Source: Lentisphaerae bacterium GWF2_45_14
GTDB lineage: Bacteria; Verrucomicrobiota; Lentisphaeria; Victivallales; GWF2-45-14
Length of the DNA: 64,000 bases
Assembly: GCA_001804785.1 (NCBI GenBank)
Contig: MHBG01000056.1
Coordinates: 1-64,000, forward strand
Direction of reading: 5' to 3'
The notes under the pieces are model-generated. The model made no database searches, was not told the origin of the DNA, and worked only from the letters and a program-made list of their open reading frames with translations. Shown here one piece after another: positions 47,430 to 57,951 of the stretch. The translations under genes and the position numbers were made by a program. How positions within the stretch are numbered: the stretch's first letter is position 1; each line of letters opens with the position of its first letter.

Positions 47430-50400
47430 TCAGGATGCCGTGATTTTTTGAATCAGTGCGAGGAGGGTTTCAAGGTTTGGTGATTCGGCGGATGATGGCG
47501 TCAGGTGCGGTATTTTCCCGTCGGGTTTAAGGATTCCCGAGATATTTTCCAACAATACTCTGCCTTCTGAAACTTTAAGCGACTTAAATCCGGCGCGGGC
47601 GGTGCATATTTTTATTTTCATCAGTGCCGCCATGTTCAAGGTCTCTCGTGGAATACTCCCGTACCTGTCTTTGAGTTCTGACAAAAGTTCTTCTATTTCA
47701 GAATGTTTTGATGCTGAACACATTTGTCTGTATGCCTCCAGCCTGAGTCGTTCCGAGCTTATGTATTCTGGCGGTATGCAGACTGGGATTTTGCCGGGCG
47801 GCGCTTTGTGCCCATAAGATATAAAGTCGATTGCGATATCTACTTCAGGCAGGAATTCAAGATTCTTTTCTCCCTTAAGCTGCGCTACGGTTACGCGTAG
47901 TATTTGACAGTACAGTTCGAAGCCGATTGCGTTTATATGTCCGCTCTGCTCCTGTCCCAGCAGGTTTCCTGAACCTCTGATCTCCAGGTCGCGGAGCGCA
48001 AGTTTAAATCCGGCGCCCAGTTGTGTGTAGCGCCTGATGGCTGCTATTCTTTTTCTCGCGTCGGATGTAATTATATCATGCTCGGGCAGAAGCAGGTAGG
48101 CGTATGCCTGATTTTTCCATCGGCCGATTCTTCCTCTGAGCTGATAAAGTTCGGCGAGCCCGAAGCGGTCGCAGCGTTCTATAATTATTGTGTTGGCGTT
48201 TGGGATGTCAAGGCCGGACTCTATTATCGTGGTGGAAACGAGTACGTCGATTGAGCCTGAGATGAATTCAGACATGACAAGTTCCAGTTCGTCCTCATCC
48301 ATCTTTCCATGAGCTGTCTCGAAGCGCACGTCGGGCATAAGTCTTCTTAGATTATCGCAGGTTTCCTCTATCGACTTTACACGGTTGTGGAGGTAGAATG
48401 CCTGTCCGCCGCGGCTTATTTCATTCTGGATTGCCGATACTATCAACGCCTCGTCGTAGCGCGAGACAATTGTCTGGACGGGGAGTCTTTTTCCGGGCGC
48501 GGTCATTATTGTGCTCAGGTCGCGCATACCCGCCATGGACATGTAAAGGGTCCTGGGGATTGGAGTCGCCGTCATCGTGAGAATGTCGACAGTGGCGCGG
48601 AGCTTTTTGAATTTTTCCTTGTGTTCGACACCGAAGCGCTGTTCCTCGTCAATCACGACAAGACCGAGGTTGGAGAACGTCACGTCTCCCTGCACAAGCC
48701 GGTGGGTTCCTATCACTATATCGACCTTGCCTTCCGCGAGACGCTTTATTATGTCCCTTTGCTCTGCCGGTGATTTGAAGCGGCTGAGGGTCTCTATTAT
48801 GATCGGGTATTCGGCGAAACGTTCCGAGAAACTGTAGAAGTGTTGCTGCGCGAGAATCGTCGTGGGGACAAGTACTGCGGCCTGTCGGCCCGCCGAGACG
48901 CATTTGAAGGCTGCTCTTATAGCAACTTCGGTTTTGCCGTAGCCGACATCTCCGCAGAGGAGACGGTCCATCGGGTCGGGGCGCATCATGTCCCCTTTTA
49001 TTTCTCTTGACGCTTTGATCTGGTCCGGAGTGTCCTCATAGGGGAACGCGCTTTCAAACATTTTCTGCCATATATCGTCTTCGGGAAATGCGAACCCTGA
49101 TGCCGTTGCCCTCATTGCCTGTATTTTTATCATTTCGAGGGCGAGGTCCCTGACCGATCTTGACGCCGCGAGTTTTGCCCTGTCCCAGTGGCGTGAGCCT
49201 ACGTGGCTCAGTCGCATGTCACTTTTGCCCGAGCCGATATATCGTGTTATCATATTTGCCTGGAGGAGCGGGATATACATTTTTTTCTCTTCGGCGAACT
49301 CCATTACTATGACTTCTTGTAATGCTCCCATGGTTTTTATCTCGCGGATGCCTTTGTATATCCCGATACCGTGAATGAGATGCACGACGGTATCGCCTTC
49401 TTCGATGTCCGCAAACTGCTGGAGCGGGGCTTCTGTGGCTTTTTCCTTGTCTGGCGCAATGTCAATAAGTATCTCGGGCCTTTTCTTCAATGCCGCCGCC
49501 GAATAGAATATTTCCCGCTCGGTGAGGAATACAATCTTTTCAATGGGAAATATCATCCCGTAAGGCAGCTCGGCCTTTCCTGTCTCGACTGATGAAGCAT
49601 CAAGTTTATGCTCTGCGCACCACTTGATGATATGTGCCTCGGATGCCTCGTTTGTTCCGAGAAGTGCCGCCTTGTAACCCGTACTTACCCATTGCCTTAC
49701 CTGGTCTGCCGTGAGTTGGCGCATTATTTCGCCGGCTCCGGCCGCGCTTTCGTCGGGAAGCTCGCAGCAAAGGTGAGCGGCGGATGGGAAACATGGCGAA
49801 ACTGGAGAGTTTTCACTTGCGAGCGCGGACTCCACACTGTCCAGGAGTTTAATGATTTTTCCGCTTTTACCCGTCTCCATAAGTCTATCCCATTTTCCTA
49901 TATCCTCAGGGGATGAGAATTTTTCAATGTGTGCCTTCGTCTGCTGCGGGAAAAGCGCGGCGAACAGAGCAAATTTCCCTTTCATGCATTCAATAAACGG
50001 GATCTCATCGGCGTTTTCGCCTGGCATGGCCGCTCTTCGGATAATGCGGCATGAATCGACTTCACGCAATGACCTCTGAGTTTCTGACGAGAATTCCCTT
50101 ATCGACTCTACTTCATCTCCCCAGAATTCAATTCTTACCGGGTGAGCGGCGGATGGTGAAAAAACATCTATGATTCCGCCCCGCTTTGAGAACTCTCCGG
50201 GCGCACTTACCTCAAATTCATCGTCATAATCAAGCTCTACCAAACTCCTCAGTAACTTCTGAAACGGATATTTCATCCCTCGGTGAACCTCAAGCTGGGA
50301 CAGAATTATTTTTTCAGGAGGCAGTGTGGGAGAAAGAAATCCGGCTGCGCTGGAAATTATTATTCCGGAATTTCCGCTGAAAGCATCGAAAAGCGTCTTG

Positions 50401-50711
50401 GCTCTTTCTGGTTCCGCACCCGGCATGAATCTTATTCCTGATGAGACCTCGGGAAGGAATGAAACATTGATGTCCAACTCAAGTGTTTTTATCCAGAGAA
50501 CGGTCTCCGAGAATATTCTTTCGGCGTCAATGAGTATCGGTGCGGAGAGGAGCAGCGGTCTGTTTCCGCCGAGTGCAAGTTTCAAGGCAAGCGGAGCCGC
50601 AGCTTCCCTTTCCACGTTCCTGAAGAACTCCGGAATCGGAGCTTTTTCGGTCGTAACCCAGTTTTTTATTGAGGCAAACCAGCCTTTTTTTATTCCTTTA
50701 GCCCTTGACAT
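47430..50711 (-). CDS. mfd: Transcription-repair coupling factor
   Basis: GDTVVHLIHGIGIYKGI RID region; DRLLCGDVGYGKTEVAIRAAFK; VIDEEQRFGVEHKEK; TRG motif region. Confidence 0.97.
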   Translation of the reverse strand: MSRAKGIKKGWFASIKNWVTTEKAPIPEFFRNVEREAAAPLALKLALGGNRPLLLSAPILIDAERIFSETVLWIKTLELDINVSFLPEVSSGIRFMPGAEPERAKTLFDAFSGNSGIIISSAAGFLSPTLPPEKIILSQLEVHRGMKYPFQKLLRSLVELDYDDEFEVSAPGEFSKRGGIIDVFSPSAAHPVRIEFWGDEVESIREFSSETQRSLREVDSCRIIRRAAMPGENADEIPFIECMKGKFALFAALFPQQTKAHIEKFSSPEDIGKWDRLMETGKSGKIIKLLDSVESALASENSPVSPCFPSAAHLCCELPDESAAGAGEIMRQLTADQVRQWVSTGYKAALLGTNEASEAHIIKWCAEHKLDASSVETGKAELPYGMIFPIEKIVFLTEREIFYSAAALKKRPEILIDIAPDKEKATEAPLQQFADIEEGDTVVHLIHGIGIYKGIREIKTMGALQEVIVMEFAEEKKMYIPLLQANMITRYIGSGKSDMRLSHVGSRHWDRAKLAASRSVRDLALEMIKIQAMRATASGFAFPEDDIWQKMFESAFPYEDTPDQIKASREIKGDMMRPDPMDRLLCGDVGYGKTEVAIRAAFKCVSAGRQAAVLVPTTILAQQHFYSFSERFAEYPIIIETLSRFKSPAEQRDIIKRLAEGKVDIVIGTHRLVQGDVTFSNLGLVVIDEEQRFGVEHKEKFKKLRATVDILTMTATPIPRTLYMSMAGMRDLSTIMTAPGKRLPVQTIVSRYDEALIVSAIQNEISRGGQAFYLHNRVKSIEETCDNLRRLMPDVRFETAHGKMDEDELELVMSEFISGSIDVLVSTTIIESGLDIPNANTIIIERCDRFGLAELYQLRGRIGRWKNQAYAYLLLPEHDIITSDARKRIAAIRRYTQLGAGFKLALRDLEIRGSGNLLGQEQSGHINAIGFELYCQILRVTVAQLKGEKNLEFLPEVDIAIDFISYGHKAPPGKIPVCIPPEYISSERLRLEAYRQMCSASKHSEIEELLSELKDRYGSIPRETLNMAALMKIKICTARAGFKSLKVSEGRVLLENISGILKPDGKIPHLTPSSAESPNLETLLALIQKITAS

Positions 50712-50834
50712 TTACGGTATTTCGGATAAATTTTTCTCTTTTTGTATAGCATTGCTGATGAGAATATACATTTTTTTGCATATTTTTCATGCGACAATGA
50801 ATAATAAAAATATTAAATCGAATAGATTGAAAGA

Positions 50835-52829
50835 ATGGCTGTGTTAAAAAAAATGTCGAAAAAAGAAGACAAAAGCAGCAAAAAATCTACAGCGAAAGCT
50901 CAGATAAAAAAAGAAGTTAAAAAAACTTCCGCCGTAGCTGCATCGGCAAAAAAGAGTACCGGTAATGCCGGGAAAAAAAGTGCCGCCGCTCTCGGAGGAA
51001 AAGATAATAATAAAAAGCCTACGAATAAAAAAACGGATGCTAAAAAGGCAATTCCTGTGAAAAAACATTCAGTCAAGGAAGCTGTCGTTAAAGCTTCGGT
51101 TAAAAAGGTACCGGCTGTCAAGGCTCCCGTGAAGAAGATTCCTGTCAAAAAGGCAGCACCTGTCAAAAAGGCGTTACCTGTCAAAAAGGCGGTACCTGTC
51201 AAAAAGGCGGCACCTGTCAAAAAGGCATTACCTGTCAAAAAGGCGGTACCTGTCAAAAAGGCAGTACCTGTCAAAAAGGCGGTACCTGTCAAAAAGGCAT
51301 TACCTGTCAAAAAGGCATTACCTGTCAAAAAGGCATTACCTGTCAAAAAGGCGGTACCTGTCAAAAAGGCGGTACCTGTCAAAAAGGCGGTACCTGTCAA
51401 AAAGGCGGTACCTGTCAAAAAGGCGGTACCTGTCAAGGAAGTTTCAGCTAAGACGGCCCCTGTGGTCGCAAAGCCCTCAATAAAAAAAGCCCCGGAGAAA
51501 AAGACTGCTATAGTCAAAGCTCCGGTTGTTGTCAAAGCTCCGCTACCGACTGTTTCCAAAATTGTTGAACAGCCGTCAAAGGCTGTGAAACCTTCTCCGT
51601 CAACCGCAAAAAAAATGGTAGGTAAGCCGGATTCCAAGGATTCTCAAAAAACTAAAAAACAGAGAAGAGACGCGCTTGCCGGACTGGGATATACCGAAGA
51701 GGAGCTTAAGCTTCTGGCAGAGACCGAGGGGTTTATTCCTGTTGTTGTCGAGCCGATGCCGGAAAAAGATTCTGAGGACGAAACTCTTCCTGCTGAAGAT
51801 ATTGCCGAGTTTGAGGATTTGGAAGACTTTGACGAGAAGGTTATCCTTGAAGAAATCCAGGATGAAAAAATAGAAGACTATGATCTCAGTGAGCTTCCCG
51901 ATTTCGATGATGATTCCAATAAGAAACAGAAGACCAAAAAGGATCGCGAAGCGGAAAGAAAACTAGCCCTCAAGGGTAAGCAGGTTACTATTTCCAAGAA
52001 TGACACAATGAAGCTCTATATGGGCGAAATCGGACAGATATCACTTGTGTCAAAAGAAGAGGAAGTCGAGCTTGCCGCCAGGATTCACGGACATGACCGT
52101 CACGCATACGATGACGCCAGGGCCGTTCTTATCAAGGCGAACCTCAGGCTCGTTGTGAAAATAGCCCATGACTTCAAAGGTCTCGGACTCCCTCTGCTCG
52201 ACCTTATCTCAGAAGGTAATATCGGCCTCATGAGGGCCGTTGAAAAATTCGACCCCGCAAAAGGCGCGAAGTTTAGCTCATACGCGGCATGGTGGATAAA
52301 GCAGTCCATGCGCAGAGCACTTGCCAATCAGAGCCGGACGATAAGAATTCCAGTCCAGTCGGCGGGCAAGATAAATAAAATAAAATCAGTCAGAATGAAG
52401 CTTACCGAAGAGCTCGGACGCGAACCGACCGACGCTGAAATAGCCGGGCATCTCGACTTCAGTGAGAGGACTGTAGCTGGACTGCGTCTCGCGGATTTGA
52501 GGACATTTTCGCTTCACGATCCTATCCAGCAGGGCGAGGACGGCGAGTTTCAGGACATTATCCCGGACCGCGGCGCCATGACCCCCGACAGGATTCTCGG
52601 CGACGTAGAGTCTGTGGACAGGCTTCTGAACCTTCTGCTTGATCTCGACCCCAGGGAACGGATGATACTCAAGATGCGTTTCGGACTCGACGGCAGTCGC
52701 CCGAAGACACTGGAGGAAGTTAGTCAGCAGATAGGCAGGACCCGCGAAAGAGTAAGGCAGATACAGAACCAGGCCCTCACCAAGCTCAGAACGATGCTTG
52801 CTGATGAGGCTGATTTTGTAAGCGAATGA
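50835..52829 (+). CDS. rpoD: Primary sigma-70 factor with long Lys-rich repetitive N-terminal extension
   Basis: Sigma regions 1.2-4 ([71 protein letters not shown]); N-terminal PVKKA repeats. Confidence 0.93.
   Translation: MAVLKKMSKKEDKSSKKSTAKAQIKKEVKKTSAVAASAKKSTGNAGKKSAAALGGKDNNKKPTNKKTDAKKAIPVKKHSVKEAVVKASVKKVPAVKAPVKKIPVKKAAPVKKALPVKKAVPVKKAAPVKKALPVKKAVPVKKAVPVKKAVPVKKALPVKKALPVKKALPVKKAVPVKKAVPVKKAVPVKKAVPVKKAVPVKEVSAKTAPVVAKPSIKKAPEKKTAIVKAPVVVKAPLPTVSKIVEQPSKAVKPSPSTAKKMVGKPDSKDSQKTKKQRRDALAGLGYTEEELKLLAETEGFIPVVVEPMPEKDSEDETLPAEDIAEFEDLEDFDEKVILEEIQDEKIEDYDLSELPDFDDDSNKKQKTKKDREAERKLALKGKQVTISKNDTMKLYMGEIGQISLVSKEEEVELAARIHGHDRHAYDDARAVLIKANLRLVVKIAHDFKGLGLPLLDLISEGNIGLMRAVEKFDPAKGAKFSSYAAWWIKQSMRRALANQSRTIRIPVQSAGKINKIKSVRMKLTEELGREPTDAEIAGHLDFSERTVAGLRLADLRTFSLHDPIQQGEDGEFQDIIPDRGAMTPDRILGDVESVDRLLNLLLDLDPRERMILKMRFGLDGSRPKTLEEVSQQIGRTRERVRQIQNQALTKLRTMLADEADFVSE
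51138..51443 (+). repeat. 18-bp coding tandem repeat, 17 units
   Basis: Units of (gta/tta/gca)-cctgtcaaaaaggc-N encoding [V/L/A/I]PVKKA; 16 PVKKA units plus a terminal PVKEV. Confidence 0.95.
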
Positions 52830-52922
52830 TTTTTTGCTTGAAGGATTGTAATAATCCCGTCAAGCTGTATCTTATTGACTGTTTTTGGCGATTTTACTAT
52901 TGTGAGAGGAGGTGATTTATCC

Positions 52923-53087
52923 ATGGAAGTTACAGAAGTACGTCTTAAGAAAGGCGAAGCGATAGACCGTGCGTTGCGCAGACTCAAGAAAAAGCTGGAT
53001 AAGGAAGGCACCTTGAAGGAACTCCGTAATCGCAGGCACTACGAAAAGCCTAGCGAAAAGAAACGCCGTAATAGCAAAAAGCACTAG
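52923..53087 (+). CDS. rpsU: 30S ribosomal protein S21
   Basis: [62 protein letters not shown]. Confidence 0.92.
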   Translation: MEVTEVRLKKGEAIDRALRRLKKKLDKEGTLKELRNRRHYEKPSEKKRRNSKKH

Positions 53088-53116
53088 AGAAAGCTTTCTA
53101 CAATTATAAGGTTTCA

Positions 53117-53152
53117 GGGCGTCCCGGAAATGTTTTCGTAACGCCCTTTTTT
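53117..53152 (+). terminator. Intrinsic terminator after rpsU
   Basis: GGGCGT...ACGCCC followed by TTTTTT. Confidence 0.8.
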
Positions 53153-53159
53153 ATTTAAT

Positions 53160-54335
53160 ATGCCCGATAATTTTTCCGATATAGCTCCAGCTAAGAGAAA
53201 ATGGGGATTCCTCCCCATTCTTGATTATTATGTTTTCAGCCAGTTCATGATTCCGCTTTCCGTACTCATAATCGGCTTTATACTCCTTTTTGTCATAGGG
53301 GATATATTTAATGACCTTCAGGACTTCCTGGAGTCCGATACCGATAGAGCAAAACTGCCTATCATGATAGAATACTTTATTCTTCTGCTTCCGGGGAACA
53401 TACGCTTCATCCTTCCGATATCAGTGCTCCTTTCCTGCATGTACACCATGGCTAACTTCGGTAAAAATATGGAAGTTACTGCTATGAGGGCGTCGGGAAT
53501 ATCGCTTCTTCGCTGCGGCGGCTCAATTTATGTGGTGGCCTTGATTATAACGGGTATAAATTTCTGGTTCAACGAGCAGCTGGTACCTGTCTGTGAAAGC
53601 CGTGCCGAAACTCTGAAGGACAAAACGACCAGAGGCGATGCCTACAGGTCTGACCTTCAGAATATGCTTACCTACGTAAGTCCGAACAAAAAACACACCT
53701 GGCTTTTTAAATATTTTACTGAGGCTGGCGTTCAGAAGGAAGTAATGCTGAAAAGCTATTTGCTCCCCGAGTCAGCCATGGAAAACAGAAAACTTATCTA
53801 CGATATCCAAGCGGCAGAGTCCAGTTTTGTCCCCGGCGAAGGATGGGTGTTCAAGGATGGTACGATTACCCTTTATACCGAAGACGGTTTTATGCCGAGG
53901 AACCCCGAACCATTCCAAAGGCTAGTGAAAGGTGTGGATGAACTGCCGGAAACCCCCTCCGAAATATTGAACTCTGCCCGCCCGCCGGAAGACCTGCCGA
54001 CATGGTCCATATGGCAGATACTTCATTTTACCAAAGACATGGATGATATTTGTCGCTACAAGTACGCCACTATATTTTTCCACAGGATTGCCTTTCCGTG
54101 GTCATGCCTTATCGCCGTTTTTCTCGGAATCCCTCTCGCCGCTAAAAACGAACGCGGGGGTATTTTCAAGTCCATCCTCTCGGCGGTAGCCGTTATCATC
54201 GTATACCAGATGTCCTCGGAAGTATTTCTTGTCCTCGGCAAGCAGGGCTATCTTTATCCTGTGGTTGCCGGACTCTTTCCAACTATACTCTTTATAGCGT
54301 ACGGCTGGTATAACATAGTTAAACAGAACGCCTGA
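53160..54335 (+). CDS. LptF/LptG-family (YjgP/YjgQ) permease
   Basis: ILDYYVFSQFMIPLSVLIIGFILLFVIGDIFNDL; FFHRIAFPWSCLIAVFLGIPLAAKNERGG. Confidence 0.87.
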   Translation: MPDNFSDIAPAKRKWGFLPILDYYVFSQFMIPLSVLIIGFILLFVIGDIFNDLQDFLESDTDRAKLPIMIEYFILLLPGNIRFILPISVLLSCMYTMANFGKNMEVTAMRASGISLLRCGGSIYVVALIITGINFWFNEQLVPVCESRAETLKDKTTRGDAYRSDLQNMLTYVSPNKKHTWLFKYFTEAGVQKEVMLKSYLLPESAMENRKLIYDIQAAESSFVPGEGWVFKDGTITLYTEDGFMPRNPEPFQRLVKGVDELPETPSEILNSARPPEDLPTWSIWQILHFTKDMDDICRYKYATIFFHRIAFPWSCLIAVFLGIPLAAKNERGGIFKSILSAVAVIIVYQMSSEVFLVLGKQGYLYPVVAGLFPTILFIAYGWYNIVKQNA

Positions 54336-54340
54336 TCATT

Positions 54341-54577
54341 ATGCCGAAAAAAGTCAAACAGAATGCCTATAGGGGATTTATTGGTTTTTTGGTGACGCCG
54401 ATTCTTTTCGTCAATCTCTTTGTAATCTGGAAGCTCTACCGTTCCGCCGGGCACTGGGCCTTTACTGTCATTCCTTATTCGCTGGATGAAAAACTTACGT
54501 ATCTCGCGATGCTTCTGCTCTTGAACTCTCTGGCCCTTGTGGTACTTGTTCTTTACGTGAGGTTCGCGCGTTCATGA
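54341..54577 (+). CDS. Small two-TM membrane protein
   Basis: 78 aa, two hydrophobic segments, immediately downstream of the lptF-like gene. Confidence 0.6.
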   Translation: MPKKVKQNAYRGFIGFLVTPILFVNLFVIWKLYRSAGHWAFTVIPYSLDEKLTYLAMLLLLNSLALVVLVLYVRFARS

Positions 54578-54599
54578 TAAAAATCAAGGGGGGAATGAA

Positions 54600-55187
54600 A
54601 TGAGCAGTGGAGATTCTTCTTTTTCGTGTGAGGACAAGCTTTTTCTTCTCAGGCTTGCGCGTTCCGCGATGGAAGCGAAGCTTTTGAAAAAATCGGCGCC
54701 TGATCTGGGGACGCTTCCCGGAAGTCTGAACGTTACGGCATCGTGTTTTGTAACACTTCATACGAAGGGCGGCGAGCTCCGCGGCTGCATCGGAAATATC
54801 GGAGGTTTCGAGCCGCTCGGCAGTAATGTGCTGCACAATGCGGTTAATTCGGCTTTTCGCGATCCGCGCTTCGCTCCTGTTTCCAGTATTGAGGAGTTGA
54901 ACCGTCTTGAAATAGAAATATCCATTCTTACAGCCCCCGAGAAAATAGCGTCTCTTGATGAATTTATCGTCGGCGAGCATGGCATAATTATTCAGAAGGG
55001 CGGAGCTTCCGCTGTTTTTCTGCCGCAGGTCGCGCCAGAGCAGGGATGGGACAAGAATACGACGCTGACGCATCTTTCAATGAAGGCCGGAATGTCCCCT
55101 GACGCCTGGCGGGAGAAGGGTGCCGAATTCAGTGTGTTCAGAGCTATTGTTTTTGCAGAAAAGGATTTCAAAGGAGAAATTAATTGA
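54600..55187 (+). CDS. AMMECR1-domain protein (AmmeMemoRadiSam system protein A-like)
   Basis: CFVTLHTKGGELRGCIGNIGGFEPLGSNVLHNAVNSAFRDPRF; FLPQVAPEQGWDKN. Confidence 0.92.
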   Translation: MSSGDSSFSCEDKLFLLRLARSAMEAKLLKKSAPDLGTLPGSLNVTASCFVTLHTKGGELRGCIGNIGGFEPLGSNVLHNAVNSAFRDPRFAPVSSIEELNRLEIEISILTAPEKIASLDEFIVGEHGIIIQKGGASAVFLPQVAPEQGWDKNTTLTHLSMKAGMSPDAWREKGAEFSVFRAIVFAEKDFKGEIN

Positions 55188-56782
55188 GAATAATTCTTGA
55201 CGGTCTTAGAGTCTTTGTAAAAAAAGTCCCGGTGTCTGTAACAAATCTTGATCAGGAGTTGAAGCCTTTTATCTCGTCTTTTTCGGGTATCCCCGAAGAT
55301 GATATCCGTTCATATCGGATTCTCAGGAAAACCCTTGACGCCAGGGAACGGAGAAAACTCCATTTTATATTCAAGATCGATGTCGATGTCGTCGAGTCCT
55401 CAAAACAGGCGGCCAAATTTCCATCTCCGTCGCTTCAGGTTTCGCATCCTCTTCGGCAACTTTCGCCATTAAAGGGCATTCCGCTTAACCCTGTTGTTGT
55501 CGGCTCCGGGCCCGCCGGTCTCATGGCGGCTCTTCTTCTTGCGGAGTACGGACTGAAACCCATTATATGCGAGCGTGGTCGCGATGTGAATTCCCGGCAC
55601 GAGGATATCGGTCAGTTTCTCCAGTCCAGACAGCTCAACACCGAAAGCAATTATCTTTTCGGGGAGGGCGGCGCCGGAACATATTCCGATGGAAAGCTTT
55701 ATACCAGGATAAACGATCCTGCGTCGTCTTATGTGCTTGAGTCGTTTGTTGCCGCCGGTGCGCCGGAGGAAATCCTTTATCTCAAGCGCCCGCACATCGG
55801 TTCCGATATGCTTCCCAAAATGGTGAAAAATATCCGCGAAAAAATAATCTCGCTTGGCGGTTCGTTCCTGTGGTCTACCGCGGTTTCCGATGTCTTTATC
55901 GAGAAGAAACGCTGTCGCGGCGTGATTACTTCTAAGGGTGAAAAAATAGAAGCCCCATTTGTTCTGATGGCCCCCGGACTCAGCGCCAGAGATATAATAA
56001 CGGCCCTGATAGGAAATGGAGTTAATTACTTTCTCAAGGGCTTCCAGATAGGTTGCCGTGTCGAGCATTCTCAGAGTTTTGTCAATATGTTCCAGTACGG
56101 CATCGACCCGCTTCCGCCATTTCTGAGCGCAGCCGAATACAACTTCGTGAGTCGTCCGCCCAACGACAGAAACGCGGGCGCTGTTACATTTTGCATGTGT
56201 CCCGGCGGTGAAATAATTCCGGCCGTAAATCAGCAGGGCAGGCTTTCCACCAACGGAATGAGCCCCTATGGCCGAAACGGTCATTTTGCGAACTCGGCGA
56301 TAATCGTCAATCAGGATCCTTCCGGGTTTAAAACATACGTGGATGCGTTTGCTTTTATCGATAACATTGAGAGGCTCGCATTTGAGGCTGGCGGCTCAGA
56401 TTTTGCGGCTCCGGCCCAGGATGCCTATTCATTTGTGCGCGGCGAGGAAAGTCTTTCTTCAAGCAAAAGCAGCTACAGATTTGGAACTGTTTCAGCCAGA
56501 ATCGATACCATTTTGCCGCAGAGAACGGCTGATGCCGTTAGCGAGGCCCTTATCCATTTTGAAAAAATGGCCGCCGGCTTTATGACTTCCGGCAAAATAA
56601 TAGGAGTTGAGACTCATGTGTCAAGTCCGGTGCGCTTTTTCAGACATCCCGAGACATTTCAGTCGTCGCTTGAGGGCCTTTATTTCGCGGGCGAGGGTGC
56701 CGGATATGCGGGCGGCATAATGTCAAGCGCTGTCGACGGTCTCAACATAGCCGAGAAGATCCTCAGAAACGGTATCTCTTGA
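55184..56782 (+). CDS. FAD-dependent dehydrogenase (COG2509-like)
   Basis: NPVVVGSGPAGLMAALLLAEYGLKPIICERG; GTYSDGKLYTR; LYFAGEGAGYAGGIMSSAVDGL. Confidence 0.9.
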   Translation: MRIILDGLRVFVKKVPVSVTNLDQELKPFISSFSGIPEDDIRSYRILRKTLDARERRKLHFIFKIDVDVVESSKQAAKFPSPSLQVSHPLRQLSPLKGIPLNPVVVGSGPAGLMAALLLAEYGLKPIICERGRDVNSRHEDIGQFLQSRQLNTESNYLFGEGGAGTYSDGKLYTRINDPASSYVLESFVAAGAPEEILYLKRPHIGSDMLPKMVKNIREKIISLGGSFLWSTAVSDVFIEKKRCRGVITSKGEKIEAPFVLMAPGLSARDIITALIGNGVNYFLKGFQIGCRVEHSQSFVNMFQYGIDPLPPFLSAAEYNFVSRPPNDRNAGAVTFCMCPGGEIIPAVNQQGRLSTNGMSPYGRNGHFANSAIIVNQDPSGFKTYVDAFAFIDNIERLAFEAGGSDFAAPAQDAYSFVRGEESLSSSKSSYRFGTVSARIDTILPQRTADAVSEALIHFEKMAAGFMTSGKIIGVETHVSSPVRFFRHPETFQSSLEGLYFAGEGAGYAGGIMSSAVDGLNIAEKILRNGIS

Positions 56783-56839
56783 AACTCTAAGTCTTTATGC
56801 TATTTATATTGTTTTTAATGTCAGGCAGGATGCGAATAA

Positions 56840-57946
56840 ATGAAACTGATCTTTATTACAGACCATATGAAATTTTCCGGGGGGCGCCGTCTTATGTTCG
56901 ACTATGCCCTCTATCTTATGAAAAAGGGACACGAAGTAAGTGTCCTTGTTGAGAAGAAGGAAGGCGGACTTTCTGATTATATCCCGGCAAAAGTTGTCCC
57001 CGCTCTCAGTGCCGAACATATTCCGGAGGCCGATCTGATCATTGCCACCAGCCCCAAAGAAGTCCGTCAGGCATGGGAGGCGCACAGGGGAAAGGTCGTT
57101 CATTTTTGTCAGGGATTGGAACTCGTTGATCTTGAACAGCGTATAAGTGGCGCTGTTACTCCGATCCGCTATCAGGGCAATGGTATTCTCAAGAAGCTGA
57201 AAATCTTCAAGAAGAAGTTTGAGTGGCGCAGAAAACACCGCATATTCGACGATGCCTATAAGCTGCCGACACATCTTATCGCGATAACGGATCCCATGTG
57301 CAAGTACTTGGAGGACCGCTACCAGCGTCCCGCTTACCTTTGCCGGAACGGGGTTGATCTTGAAAATCTTAATCCGCGGGCCGACTGGAAGCCGGAGCAT
57401 TTTACAGAGACCAGACCAATGCGGATAGTAAATGTAGGTCCTATCGAGGTAACTTATAAGGGCATACCCGTCACGGTCAAAGCCGTGGAAATGGCAAGAG
57501 CCAGAGATATCCCGCTGGATTTTATGAGATTGGCCTCGATTGCGGGCAAGAATGAAATGGGTGGAGGTCTTACTTATAACCTTCTTTTAAATTCACCTCG
57601 TCGTGAATTTTGCGAGGCATTGAGCTCATGTGATGTATATATATCGAACTCCACGGAACGCGAGGGATTCGGGCTTCCCGCCGTTGAGGCTATGGCCTCC
57701 GGACTTCTCTGCATATTGAGCGATATCACGGCATATAGAAGCTTCTCTTCTGAGACAGGGCATTGCATCTTTGTCCCCGGAGATGATGCCGGAGCCACTG
57801 CCGACGCAATAGAGAAAATATACAAAATGCCGCTTAGCGAAATGTCTCAGATGCGTGCCAAGGCGATTACCCTCGCATCGCAGTTTTCGCATCAGAAGGC
57901 CTGTGCCGAGTTTGAACAGATACTCGAAAAAATAAACGCCCTCTGA
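56840..57946 (+). CDS. GT4-type glycosyltransferase
   Basis: VYISNSTEREGFGLPAVEAMASGLLCI; PLPAYLCRNGVD-like acceptor region. Confidence 0.88.
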   Translation: MKLIFITDHMKFSGGRRLMFDYALYLMKKGHEVSVLVEKKEGGLSDYIPAKVVPALSAEHIPEADLIIATSPKEVRQAWEAHRGKVVHFCQGLELVDLEQRISGAVTPIRYQGNGILKKLKIFKKKFEWRRKHRIFDDAYKLPTHLIAITDPMCKYLEDRYQRPAYLCRNGVDLENLNPRADWKPEHFTETRPMRIVNVGPIEVTYKGIPVTVKAVEMARARDIPLDFMRLASIAGKNEMGGGLTYNLLLNSPRREFCEALSSCDVYISNSTEREGFGLPAVEAMASGLLCILSDITAYRSFSSETGHCIFVPGDDAGATADAIEKIYKMPLSEMSQMRAKAITLASQFSHQKACAEFEQILEKINAL

Positions 57947-57951
57947 CTTTT

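Noticed and set aside
51138-51443. CRISPR-like appearance of short direct repeats
   Set aside because: Units are contiguous 18-bp in-frame coding repeats with no unique spacers and no cas genes nearby
50900-51637. 245-aa minus-strand ORF of [12 protein letters not shown] repeats opposite rpoD
   Set aside because: It is the antisense reading of the 18-bp PVKKA coding repeat; no start context or independent support
55469-56284. 271-aa minus-strand ORF inside the COG2509 oxidoreductase
   Set aside because: Antisense to a well-supported coding region; no recognisable protein motifs
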